A DNA stretch of 64,000 bases from the NCBI GenBank assembly GCA_034440635.1, contig JAOTON010000955.1:56326-120325 (forward strand), given 5' to 3'. The notes beneath the pieces were generated by a model, which saw only the letters and a list, made by a program, of their open reading frames with translations, did not search any database and was not told the DNA's origin. The stretch comes from Lepas anatifera. Lineage: Eukaryota > Arthropoda > Thecostraca > Lepadidae. The position numbers and the translations under genes are program-made. Positions 23,856 through 35,600 of this stretch are shown one piece after another (the stretch's first letter is position 1; every line of letters starts with the position of its first letter).

Positions 23856-26800
23856 GCTTACTGACTGGCTGACTGATTCTGTCTGTCTGCATTTTTCTGT
23901 ATATCTGTCTGACTGTTTGCCTGGATGTCTGTGTACTTTTCTGTATGTCTCTGATTGTCCCTGCATGTTTTTCTGGCTATACAGTATGTATGTCTGCCTG
24001 ACAGTTTGTATGTCTGCCTGACTGACAGTCTGACTGACTGTCTGACTGACTGACTGACTGACTGACAAAATGACTGGATTTCTCTTTATTTTTCTGTATA
24101 TCTGCCTGGATGTTTCTGTATGTCTGTCTGACTGTCCCTGTATGTTTGTCTGGCTATCTCTGTATGTATGTATGTCTGGCTGTTCTGTCTGTCTGTATGT
24201 AGACCTGGCTTCCTCTGTCTGCCTGACTGTCTCTCTGTCTGCCTCTGTATTCTCTGTATGTTTGTCTGCCTGGATGTCTGTGTATTTTTCTGTATGTATG
24301 TCTGACTGTCTACCTGCCTGCCTGTCTGACTGTCTGTCTGTCCCCCCTGACTGTCTGTCCATCTGTCTGCCTGACTGTATGTCTGTCTCCCTTTCTGACT
24401 GGCTTCCTGACTGTCTTCCTTACTGCCTGACTGACTGTGTCTGTCTGTCTGTCTTCCTGCCTGCCTGCCTGACCTGACCTGGCTTACTGACTGGCTGACT
24501 GATTCTGTCTGTCTGTCTGTCTGCATTTTTCTGTATATCTGTCTGACTGTTTGCCTGGATGTCTGTATACTTTTCTGTATGTCTCTGATTGTACCTGCAT
24601 GTTTTTCTGGCTATATCTGTATGTATGTATGTCTGTCTGTTCTGTCTGTCTGTATGTATGTAGACTTGGCTTCCTCTGTCTGCCTCTGTATTCTCTGTAT
24701 GTCTGTCTGTCTGGATGTCTTTGTATTTTTCTGTATGTATGTCTGACTGTCTCCATATGTCTGTCTAGCTGTATCTGTATGTCTGTCTGGTTGTCTGTAT
24801 GTTTGCTGTCTCTGTTTGTCTGCCTGCCTGTCTCCCTGTCTGTCTGCCTGACTGTCTTTCTGCCTGTCTGTCTTCCTGACTGTCTGTCTTCCTTACTGTC
24901 TGTCTGCCTACCTGCCTGACTGTCTGTATGTCTGCCTGACCGTCTGTTCACCTGACAGTATGTATAACTGCCTGACAGTCTGCCTGTCTGACTGACTGTC
25001 TGTCTGCCTGTCTGATTGTGTGACGGACTGGCTGCCTGCCTGGATGTCTCTGTCTGTCTGCCTGCCTACCTGTCTCAAAGTAAGTCTGTCTGCCTGACAG
25101 TCTGTATGTTCACCTGACAGTATGTATGTCTGCCTGCCTGTCTGTCTGATTGTGTGACTGACTGTCTGACTGTGTGACTGACCCCTGCCTGCCTGACTGT
25201 CTGTATGTCTGCCTGACTGTGTCCGTCCATATGTCTGCCTGACTGCCTGTCTGCTTGAATGTCTGTCTGTCAGACTTTGTCTGGCTGTCTGCCTGTCTGC
25301 TTGTCTGCCTGCATTTTCTGTATATCTGTCTGACTGTCTGCCTGGATGTCTCTGTACTTTTTTGTATGTCTCTGACTGTCCCTGTATGTTTTTTATCTGG
25401 CTATATCTGTATGTATGTCTGTTCTGTCTGTCTGTATGTATGTAGACTTGGCTTCCTCTGTTCTGCCTCTGTATTCTCTGTATGTCTGTCTGCCTGGATG
25501 TCTGTATTTTTCTGTATGTATGTCTCACTGTCTCTGTATGTCTGTCTGGTTGTCTGAATGTTTGGTATCTCTGTTTGTCTGCCTGTCTCCCTGTATGTCT
25601 GTCTGCCTGCCTGCCTGACTGTATCTGTCTGTCTGTCTGTCTTCCTGATTGTCCGTCTGTCTGTCTGCCTACCTGCCTGACAGTATGTCTGCCTGACTGT
25701 CTGTTCACCTGACAGTATGTATGTCTGCCTGTCTGACTGACTGTCTGCATGTCTGTCTGATTGTGTGACTGACTGTCTGCCTGTCTGAAAGACTGTCAGA
25801 CAGCCGCCCCGGTAGCTCAGTTAGTAGAGCGTTGGGCGCCGGCCCACTGCTCAGAAGCATGCAGTGGCAGTGCATGTGCAGGCTTGGGATGGGTTCACCT
25901 GAGACGCTCCGGCGCTCAATAGTTTACCCGACGTACAGGTCGGCTGGCAACTGACTGGTGAGAGGGTGACATGAGCGGGGCGGCCGTCCCTGTGCTTTGT
26001 GGGACGTTAAACTTTGGCTTCTAAATCAACCCTTCATTGTGGGAGTTGCTAGTTCGGGTGGTGGGGTCGGGGTCTCCGTGACAAGTCCCTTGATGACTTT
26101 AGTGAGACTCCGACTCCAAAAGTCGAACTGAGAAACAACTTGGTCAAAATTTATAAAAATAAAAAAGGCTGTCTGTCTGCATGACTGTCTGTTCATCTGA
26201 CAGTATGTATGTCTGCCTGACTACCTGTCTGCCTGACTGTCTGTCTGCCTGACTATCTGTCTGTCTGTCTGATTGTGTGACTGACTGTCTGATTGTGTGA
26301 CTGACTGTCTGTCTGTCTGTATGTCTCCCTGCCTGCCTGACTGTATGTCTGCCTGCCTGACTGTCTCTGTCTGTCCGTCTGTCTTCCTGACTGTCTGTCT
26401 GTCTTCATTCTGTCTGTCTTCCTTACTGTCTGTCTGCCTACCTGCCTGACTGTCTGTTCACCTGACAGCATGTATGTCTGCCTGACAGTCTGCCTGTCTG
26501 ATTAACTGTCTGTCTGTCTGATTGTGTGACTGACTGTCTACCTGCCTGCTTGTCTGAAAGTCTGTCTGTCTGTTCACCTGACAGTATGTATCTCTGCTTG
26601 ACTGTATGTCTGCCTGACTGTCTGTCTGTCTGATTGTGTGACTGACTGTCTGTCTCCCTGCCTGCCTGTCTCCCTGTCTGTCTGCCTGCCTGCCTGTTTC
26701 CCTGTCTACCTGTCTGCCTGACTGTCTGTATGTCTGCCTGACTCTGTCCGTCCATCTGTCCGCCTGACTGTCTGTCTGCTTGAATGTCTGTCTGTCAGAC

Positions 26801-27480
26801 TCTGTCTGGCTGTCTGCCTGCCTGTCTGCTTGTCTGCCTGCATTTTTCTGTATATCAGTCTGACTGTCTGCCTGGATGTCTCTGTACTTGTCTGTATGTC
26901 TCTGACTGTCCCTGTATGTCTGTCTGGCTGTCTCTGTATGTATGTCTCTCTGGCTGTTCTGTCTGTCGGTATGTACTTAGACCTGGCTTCCTCTGTCTGT
27001 CTGCCTACCTGTCTGTCTGCCTCTGTATTCTCTGTATGTCTGTCTGCCTGGATGTCTCTGTATTTTTCTGTATGTATGTCTGACTGTCTCTGTATGTCTG
27101 TCTGACTGTCCCTGTATTTTGTCTGTTCTGTCTGTCTGTATGTATTTAGATCTGGCTTCCTCTGAATATCTGGCAATGTCTGTCTGGTTGTGTCTTTGTT
27201 TATTTCTGTCTATGTCGATCTGTCTCCGTTTATATGTTTCTGTCTATCTTGTTCTCTCACTGTTTGTCTGTGTTTCTGTTTATCCCTGTCTATCTCTGGC
27301 TTTCTGGAAGTTTTTCTTTCTCTGTCTGTATGTCTCTGTCTGTGTGGCTGACTGGCTGGCTGGCCCACATATAGGCTTAGCAGTCTACATGTCCTAAAAT
27401 TCCAAGGTCTGTCTCTGTTTGTATGTTTGTGTGTTTCTGTCTGTCTTTCTGTTTTTCTGTCGCTTCAAAATCCGGCAGGC
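23856..27480. repeat. degenerate CTGT/CTGC-rich tract with higher-order repeats, left arm
   Basis: Four-base units (CTGT, CTGC, CTGA, CTGG) alternate with TTTTTCTGTATAT and TGCCTGGATGTC blocks. The composite block with TATATCTGTCTGACTG recurs near 23898, 24531, 25319 and 26846, so the tract was amplified in larger segments on top of the tetranucleotide. Long ORFs on both strands (Cys/Leu/Ser/Val on plus, Gln/Thr/Asp/Arg on minus) arise from the repeat. A SINE interrupts it at 25804. Confidence 0.95.
25804..26166 (+). mobile_element. tRNA-headed SINE, left arm
   Basis: The 5' head reads like a tRNA: GGTAGCTCAGTTAGTAGAGC at about 25811 fits a pol III box A, and GGGTTCACCTG at 25891 is a weaker box B. 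A ~250-bp body follows, including GTGGGACGTTAAAC. The 3' end is A-rich (AAAATTTATAAAAATAAAAAA). It sits inside the CTGT tract, so the target duplication cannot be read reliably; the flanking CAGACAGCC and GGCTGTCTG are inverted, not direct. It is not a functional tRNA. Confidence 0.85.
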
Positions 27481-27845
27481 TTAACACTATCCTCTTGAGA
27501 CCCGAGCCCAAAATATTTGATGGAAGTGCAAACCCTTTTTGATTTTTGGGGGTTTTGGATGCAAGGAACTCAATAATGAACAAAAATTTTAATTCAAAAA
27601 TTTATAAATATAATTTATTGGATGTATAGAAGTCTATACACCAGGACTCAATGACTATAAATAGTGCACTAATGATAAACTTTTTCTCGGGATGCGCTGC
27701 GTGAAACATGATGCATTTGTCACTATCTCATAATGAACGTTGTATTTGCTTTCCCTTTTAACTAAGATTTTAATCATTATTATGACGTAGGCATAACAAA
27801 ATTTGGTACCTTCGCCGGTTGAGTCTACTAATACGGATCGTCACC

Positions 27846-28717
27846 TTAACACGCGCATTGACGGGGGGCGGGTACCCGCCCCCCTCGGGTTTTTCGGAGA
27901 TAGCAGAAAAACGGCGGCGTAGCAGAAAAACGGCGGCGCGTAGCGCCGCCGTACTTGGCATACCTTTTCCCTCATCATTTTTACAACTTCTGTGAAAATT
28001 TTAAGGTTAGGTCATCCAAGGTCAGGTCACCAGTACAGGTCAAGTGACCCGACCTCAAAAAAAATGTTTAAGATAGCATAAGTCGGAGCAGGGTGAACTT
28101 ATCCGATTGAAACTCATATCACATAATGGCCCTACCTAGTTCTCTAAAATATGTTCCGGTATTTTTGATATCGATGACCTAAGGTCAGGTACGAGGCATG
28201 ACCTCTCCATTGGAAATACATGGGAAAAATAGTTTTTACAGAGTAACTCAGTAACGGATGGTGATAGAGCATTTATTTTAGCTGCATTAGACTCGCCTGG
28301 GCTTTGCGGTTCTAATGATATGCATTTTATATAATTTGACCGTGACCTGACCTCAGGTCAGGTCAAATCCTTGATTTGAACTAGCAAGGTCAAATTATAT
28401 ATCATTCGATTCGGCTTGCTGAGAGGATTCATATAGTTCAAGTCGTTTTGCTCTATCTTTGCTTGTTCAAATGTAATGGCCGAAAAACTGAATTTACATG
28501 TTATCCCTATGACGGCTGTTTTTGACCTCTCGTGACCTTAAATGTGACCTGACAAAAAATGGTTCAAATGTTTTCGATGGAGAAGTGGATGGGCAACCCA
28601 ACGCCGTTTACCGTGGTTTTTCGCTACCTACCGTGGTTCTCGAAATCTTGGGGGGCGGGTGCCCGCCCCCCCCGTCAATGCGAAGGTGGCTCAGATCCCC
28701 GTCAATGCGCGTGTTAA
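27846..28717. mobile_element. TTAA-flanked MITE with CGCGCATTGACGGGG ends, left arm
   Basis: TTAA bounds both ends. The inverted terminus starts CACGCGCATTGACGGGG, and both sides then carry a GC palindrome (GGGCGGGTACCCGCCC left, GGGCGGGTGCCCGCCC right). The interior has several AGGTCAGGTCA-type motifs. The mirror is at 55423-56273, and a diverged second copy lies at about 31295-32145 in the same orientation. Confidence 0.8.
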
Positions 28718-29379
28718 GCCACTGTTAGTAAAGTCCTAATTCCTAAATTAGATACCACCGAGTATTAAAGCACGTTCTCGTTAGGGATCAGTCAAGGACT
28801 ATCGTTAGACCCAAGCATGTATGTACCATATCCAGGTTCCCAATAGAGATACATTGTGTGCGCTCCATGACCTTTATGCCTCGTGGATCTTGGTAAAAAA
28901 GATCGTTTCAGTAATGAATTAGAGAAGCACTCCAAACGTCTTGGACTTGACGAGAGCCAGCTTGTTATAGGACGGTCATCGGCATCTTCGGTACGATTCC
29001 TTACCAGGGATAATTTCGTGCATGTACTGTGTGCTAGCACTTTTGATATCCTTCGACTACATTGCAACCTTTGGTCGCTTTGTGGGAAGCTCGTCAGCTG
29101 GTGCCTCTGAAACATTTTCAGTGTATTCTCGCCTGGCCTCACAGTTCATATTATTACCTTCAGCCACGAGCTGATCGGTGAGCTGGATTTTAATTCCAGG
29201 TACCTGATCTCCTCGAAGTCCTCGTGAGACTTGTACTCCAGCCAGGAGTTACCGTGTTTAAGATATTAAACCTGCTACTCCCAAGCAGGAACAGATGTTG
29301 TAGCCACAGAGGGCCGAGACCAAAGGAATCCCGCAAGCAAGGCAGGGGGCTGACTGTATCCACAATATGTCTGAGATTA

Positions 29380-29960
29380 TCGTAGGGGGCCCGGTCCCCG
29401 ACACCAAGATCGCAAGTGAGCCACATGGGCCCCCGGAAGCATTTCAGGAGGCCCGGATGGCCACAGAAGGCCTGGGTGAGCCGCAGGGGGCCCGACTTGG
29501 GTCACAGAGGGCCCGGGTGGGATACAGGGAAATTATCTGCAACTGCTGAGAACAGGGGCCCGACTTCGTCATCAGTGGGCTTGGGATAATTCTGAGGGGC
29601 CCGGTCGCAGACTCAGCGGTTTCAAGTGGACTGCAAGTGGCCCGGAAGAATATCAGGGTGTCCAGATGGCCAAAGGAGGCCCGGGTGAACCGCAGGGGGT
29701 CCAGTTGCAGTCACAGGGGGCCCGGGTGGAATACCGGGGACCTAAAACTGCCGAGGACAGGGGGCCCGGCTTGGACAGCAGTGGGCCCTGAGACGATTTT
29801 TAGGGGCCCGGTCGCGGGGTTCGTGGGACCTCAGAGGTAGGGACCCCGAGAACAACTCTGGGGGCCACCGATATTAATTTCGGGGGCCCCCGGTTGCATA
29901 ATGAGGGGCCCCCTAGACCTACCTTCGCGTGGTATTTGGAAGACAACTTGCGGGATCGGG
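29380..29960. repeat. degenerate GGGGGCCCGG repeat, left arm
   Basis: Cores of the GGGGGCCCGG type recur every 30-40 bases with partly shared spacers (GGGTGGAATACCGGGGA, CAGGGGGCCC). The ORFs are compositional. Mirrored at about 54180-54760. Confidence 0.8.
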
Positions 29961-30320
29961 GTATAGCTGCAGCTACCGCTCCCCCCTCCCGCGGGGGCCC
30001 GGCGGCTCCAGCGGGAGGCGTTTTATCAGTGCTTAAGGTAGGCCTAAGAGGGGCTATTACCCCATCCCCCCTCCTCGGATCTGCCCCTCGCTTCAGTACC
30101 AGAATGATAAGCATCGCCTGTTCCAATCCATATCTTGTAGTTTTATAACATTAAAAACAAAGGAAACCACGAGGAAAACATATTTGCTTAACATGTGCTC
30201 CTCATCAATGATGTCTCATTACATCAAAGGAGTATGATATGCCTGGGATGCCCTCCAAATGGTTAAGTATAATGTCACTTTTGTCGTCATTGAGTCCTGG
30301 AGTATAGAATTCTATACATA

Positions 30321-31294
30321 GCATTTTCGAAGGAGATTGTTTGGCAACAAAAAATGTTAAAAACACCGGATAAAAACTGAGATACTTCCAATAATTTAAG
30401 CTTTCTGTTCATATACTTATCAAAACTAGATTCTGTCAGTAACATTTTTAAACTACATACCTTCTTCGGAGCAACCGCGAAACCGTCCGGCGCTCACGCC
30501 TATCGTCGAACAAAGGGAATTTTGACTCACTTGCCCTTGGGTTTAGTTTATGATTTTGACACCAGAAGAAAGCTAGAATGTCCAGCTTTCTATACATAAT
30601 TTGCTACGACATCGGTAGGAGGTGGTAGAGCTATTCAAACCTGCGTATAGATACCTATACGTGGGGACTCAGGAGGCTAGATGTAAGATAGCATATTAAG
30701 ACCTCCATGGGGAGCACAATGTATAGTACTATATGTATGTAATTTTTGTTTAATCTAATGTGTGGTGGGGTGTTTTCTTTGCCCTGTCTATTGCCCACCA
30801 GCGCCCCGTCGTATTTTCTCTTTTTTAGTGCATTCGTAACACCGCCGTACCTCCCTTCTCCTCAGCGTGGTGGTGGTGCTGATGCGATCTTCGATGGAGG
30901 TCAGCTCTAAACAGAGCTTCACCTGTACTGAGTTGTGTTTCAATGGGCGCGCTACTCCACCATCAACTGGGAATGGCCCGTGAGACGCTGCTGAAGACAA
31001 CGTGACTGGTCAATTGCGGCATGCTGTAACATCATGCTGCGGCATCTATGATATCCTCAGTGCAACACAATTTACCAGGTAACTTTATTTGGAGGCTAAT
31101 TGAATGAAAGTCTCAAAAGTAAAAATGTTCAAAACCGCTGGATTGTTGATGTATTGTGCTGGTGGGGCAGACAGTGATCAATGCTAAAATGTGTCCTTTT
31201 TATGGATTTTTGTGGTAAAAACAGTGTCCTGTTCTTTTCATCCCAACCGAAACGCCTACTGCGTTTCCGTAGATGAGCTTATTATAAATACATG
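30321..31294. other. no gene recognised (left arm)
   Basis: This is AT-rich sequence with a short GC-rich part near 30830-31000. It holds several TATAC-containing short palindromes (for example TATAGATACCTATA near 30645). The mirrored stretch is about 52840-53820, where a 5-base difference occurs near 53533. Confidence 0.4.
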
Positions 31295-32145
31295 AAACCC
31301 GGCATCTGCCCCTGTCAAAACGTTACACTTGCACTGATGCCCCCCCCATTTGGGTTTTCGCAGAAGCCTGTAAATGGTTTGGGATGCATTTTCTTCTGAT
31401 CAGTTTTGCAAGTTGTGTCAAAATTTTAGGTCCAGTTCGGGTCATCTCAGCAGTGCAGGTTAAGTGACCACCTCCAACAAAAATGTAACAGCATGAGTAA
31501 ATACGTGGAGTCGATTTATCTAAAATGTATCTCAATACATGAAGTCATCGGCTACTATGAGATGTTAATTGGTATTTTTATTTCGATAACCCAGGGTTGG
31601 GTACGAGCCATGACCTCTCTTTTGAAAATTCGTGGGTAATATGATTTAGCTAAGTAACTTCGTCTGGAACGGAGATACAGCATTTATGTTGGCGTCACTG
31701 GATTTTTGTAATCACTGAGATGTCACCTAGCAAGATCGTACTATATATCATTTCGATGGAATTTGCTGAGAATATTACAAATGTTTAAATTGTTGTGTTA
31801 TGGCTTTTGTACGTCAGATGCTGAGACAAAAACATTCATCCTCCTTATATCCGTATGGTGACATGGTTTGGCCTCTGGCGACGCTGGATTTAGGCTGATA
31901 AAAATCGACAACTTTATTTTTCAGAGATTACGTCAGGGTGCCCAACAACGTTTACCACTTTTCATTCATTAGTGTGATTTGTGAGATCTTTGCTGATAAA
32001 AATCAACAACTTAATTTTTCAGAGACTACGTCAGGATGCCCCACAACTTCTAACACTTTTCATTCATTAGTGTGATTTCCGAGATCTGTGGGGTATCACC
32101 CCGCCCCAGCGAAGGTGGCTCAGGCCCATGTTCATGCGCTTGCTG
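31295..32145. mobile_element. diverged second copy of the CGCGCATTGACGGGG MITE, left arm
   Basis: It is colinear with 27846-28717: the TTTTGCAAGTTGTGTCAAAA part, the CAGTGCAGGTTAAGTGACC part, the GGTACGAGCCATGACCTCTC part and the terminal GCGAAGGTGGCTCAG segment all occur in order, but with many substitutions. The termini are eroded, so the boundaries are approximate. Mirrored at about 51989-52840. Confidence 0.7.
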
Positions 32146-32217
32146 AAACAAACACATGGTTTTAGTTGGCCTTCCAGTGGCACGACCTGTCAATTGCTAA
32201 CGCATTTTCTTTTTCAG

Positions 32218-32501
32218 GGAAGTGCTCTCAAGCAGACGCCTGTCACGGAGGAGCAGTCGGTGGATATGTCGGGGCGCCCTCGAATACGCCACTGCTGTAT
32301 TGCTACTCGCCGCTGGCCGTCGCCGTCCAAATGGAACTCAGCTGCCCCGAGGTGCGGGACGTTGCGGGGCCGACGCCCTGCGGCCCCGCCGTCCCGGAGC
32401 TGCCGCGGCTGCGCGGCGACTGGCAACCGCTGCGCTGCCGCCACCATTGGCGACTCTCCAACATCTCCTACGCTGTTCGTGGGTCCGGGCGCGCCGACTG
32501 A
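32218..32501 (+). CDS. candidate terminal exon, Cys-containing protein, left arm
   Basis: A textbook acceptor (CATTTTCTTTTTCAG) ends at 32217. From it, one frame runs about 94 codons to TGA at 32499-32501. The product begins KCSQADACHGGAVGGYVG and has six cysteines, a hydrophobic LLYCYSPLAVAV-like stretch and a Pro-rich part; third positions are GC-rich. I do not recognise the family. The other two frames from the same acceptor are also open but compositionally odd. No upstream exon or donor was identified, so this may be part of a gene disrupted by LINE insertion or a chance frame. The mirrored copy is at 51633-51916. Confidence 0.35.
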
Positions 32502-32635
32502 CACTCGGTGCATCCCGGCCCGCGTAGATAAGTGACTCCACCGCCCCCGCCGGGAGGCCCGCCGGTGGGGGAAACCGCGATCGCGGCGGAACGGGCCCTC
32601 AGGGTGGCTTCAGCCGACGAGCCAAGTACCGGTGA

Positions 32636-35600
32636 TACTGCCACAAATGCCAGACCCGAGGCCTACTGCTGCTTGTCAGTTGGAGCGCGGAGGGGGTCCG
32701 CAACAAGACCGCGGAGCTCAGCCGCTGGCTATCGGACGTCAGGACGGACGTGGTGTCTATCCATGAGGATCAGTTGGCTGGAAAGTCCCTATCGGTCCCG
32801 GTGTTTCAGACCGCCGCTATCTCGCGAAGGGCTAGAGGCAGGAGGGTCGTGGGGCCTGTCTGTGGAGGGGACGTCGCAATCCTCGTCAGAGACGGCCTCA
32901 ACTTCAGTGTCATCGAAGAGTCGCCTCTCCAGCCTCAAGACGACACAACCGAATGGTGCGCCGTCAGAGTCATCTTGAGCGCACCCAAGAGACTGATTTC
33001 ACCCACCATCGACATCTTCAACATCTACCGCCCGCCTATACGCTCGTCTGGCGGGGACGAGCGGGTGAACAACTTCTCCCTCGAGGCCTTCCCTGCTGGC
33101 GACCCGACCCTCATCATGGAGGATGTGAACGGACACCACCCTGCCTGGGATGTCGTCTGTTTAGACCCGGACAGGGTGGACCGCCTGATACATGGCTGGT
33201 CCCTGCGCAAGAACTGGCGAATCCTCAACAACAGCGCTGCCACCCGTGCCAGCTATGGAGTGGAGACTCGCCTCTCGGCCCCGGATATTTCATGGCCCAC
33301 CAAGACTTGGCGCGCCGCTGTACGTGGTCGGTTGGCACCGACCTTGGAAGCGACCACCTCCCCAGGTGGTGTCGGTGTCGGTGGCCAGCAGTCGCCCCCG
33401 GCGTATCAGGAAGACGCGCTGGGCCCTCCACAAGGCTGACTGGACTGGCTTCACCGCCGACTGTGATGAGGCGGTGGCTGGCACTGTTACGCCGGACCTG
33501 CCGGTCGAGGGAATGGCTACGCGCTTGACGAACGCCATCCTCGAAGCGAGCTCCTGCAGGATCCCCCGCGGAGCCCGTGCCGACCCCGTACCCTGGGCCC
33601 TCGACCCGGAGTTGCCAGTGCGGTGGCGGAGCGCCGGACGGCGAGGGATCCATCAAGGGAAACCACGGACATTCATCGGGTCCCCTCAAGGGAAACCACG
33701 GACCGATGGAAGGCCGCCAAGAGAAGAGCTGCAGAGGCCGAGGAGGAGGCAAGACGGCGCTCTCTCCGGTATTTTGTCACCGAGGAGCTGAACAGGCCCG
33801 CGGCCATTGGCTGCGTCACGAATATTATGAGGCGGATGGAGGGGGGCGCGCGGGACGTATGCCCCGGCCAGACGGTCAACGGTGACTGCGGCCGTGTCGC
33901 TGTGGAGGACCGAGCCAAGGCCGAGGCCTTCGCTCGCGAGTACTCCCTCGTGAGCAAGCACACCCGCCACCGGAGGCGTGACCGAGCCACAAAGACCTCA
34001 CTGTGCGCAGCGTGGTCACGTCCATGCCCCTGTGACAGCTCCTGCCAGCCTTTTAGCAGAGATGAGATGCTGGACCAGATTAAGAGGATGAGGTCCAGGA
34101 AAGCGCCCGATCCCGATAACGTGTGCACGGAGCACCTTCGGTACCTGGGACCAGCAGCCCAGGATGCCCTCCTGCACCTCATCAACTGCCCGTGGCGCAC
34201 CTCAGTGGTGTCTAATGCATATAGGAGGGCGACCATCATACCGATCTTGAAAGCAGGGAAGAACCCACAAGACGTCTCCAGTTTCGGGCCCATTTCACTT
34301 ACCAGCGACATCGCGAAGCTGGCCGAGCGGATGGTCGGAGCGAGGCTAACCCACCTGCGGGAGAGGGACAGGACAATCCCAGAGGAACAGGTCGGCTTCA
34401 AGCGCGGCCGATCCGCTGAAGAGAACCTGGGACGACTCACCCAAGAATTCCAAGACGGGTTTAACCTCCCGAGGCCGCGAGACCGCCCGTCAGACGGCAA
34501 AACTGCCGCCAGGTTCGTCCTCGTCGCCTATGCTTTCTCCCGCAGTTATGACAAGATCGATTACCGGATGTTACTGCTCAAGATGTTGTGCCACCTCCCC
34601 AAGTGTATGGCCTCCTGGGTCTTCCAGTTCCTGCGCGACCGCCGCGCCTGCGCGGAGATGAACGGGGTGCGCAGCTCCGGCCGCATCTTCCGCGCCGGGC
34701 TACCGCAGGGGTCGGTCCTCGCGCCGACCCTGTTCACCCTCTGGGCAGCGGACCTGGTGGAGGCAGTGGGGCCCGTTCCGAGCACCCCTGTGTACATGTA
34801 CGCCGACGATACGGCTACATTGAGCACGGGGTGCACCGTCGACCTCGCCAGAGAGCGCGCCCAACAGGCTGCTGACACCATGGTCAAGTGGGCTCGGGAC
34901 TGGAAGATGACCATCGCGGGATCCAAGATGCAGGTGCTCGTTCTGTCCCAGCGCTACCAGGACGCTCAGAACCTCTCCATCAAGGTGGACGGCGCTGACG
35001 TCAGAGGTGGGCAGCATCTGAAGCTCCTCGGTGTGACCTTCGACAGGCAGCTTCACTTCGGGGAACATTGCCTCAACCTTCGCAAGAAAGAAAAGCCCCG
35101 CATCGCTCAGCTACGTAGGATGGCGGGCCGCTCCTGGGGGCTTAGAGAGCCACAACTTCGCACTGTGGCTAGCGGCTACGTGCGCGGCGCCATGGAGTAC
35201 GCCGCCGCTGCACGGCTGCCCGCTGCGTCGGAGTCACACGTGGAGCTCCTGATTGCGAACTCAGGGCCTGCGCCCGAGCCATCACCGGATGCCCTGTCAG
35301 CACCCTTCGTCACTCGCTGCTGGCAGAAGCGGGCCTCACGGCTATCAGGGTGCGTCGTCAGGTGCTAGCAGCAAGACTGGCAGGTTCGGCCCGAGCCCTA
35401 CGGAACGAAAGGACGACCCACTCCTCGTGACGGCGGAGTCTACCGCCCCTCAGCGCCTGATCACCACCACCGGCCGGCGGGCTGTTGGTGCGAGGGCGCT
35501 GGAGAGAGTGGGGCGTCCGACGTTCCCATCGAAGCAAGGCTGCACGTCACCATCCCCCTTTGGGTGGATAGGACTCGCGTCCACGTCCGCCTGGATGTCG

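Larger units (their letters stand above)
27622..30320. mobile_element. 2.7-kb TIR element, left arm
   Basis: The left terminus (27622-27655) and the inverted right terminus (to 30320) match at about 32 of 34 positions. Both contain CCAGGACTCAATGAC preceded by a near-palindromic block, TATAGAAGTCTATA on the left and TATAGAATTCTATA on the right. No transposase is recognised. A TTAA MITE (27846-28717) and a GGGCCC-rich repeat (29380-29960) lie inside, so it is composite. Mirrored at 53821-56497. Confidence 0.7.

Noticed and set aside
23283..24362. 359-codon QSVSQSVS/QTDR ORF and its many relatives to 27176, with mirrors at 56942-61400
   Set aside because: Direct translation of TGAC and CAGA simple repeats; open on both strands; no domain.
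24070..25712. Plus-strand Cys/Leu-rich ORFs resembling membrane or Cys-rich proteins
   Set aside because: Translation of the CTGT-type repeat. Composition alone creates the Cys and the hydrophobicity.
25804..25910. Possible tRNA gene
   Set aside because: Box A and a weak box B are present, but there is no cloverleaf fold with matching acceptor stem. It is the head of a SINE.
33673..34500. Antisense ORFs within the LINE (for example 275 codons), and mirrors at 49632-50459
   Set aside because: Shadows of the GC-rich RT frame; no independent domain.
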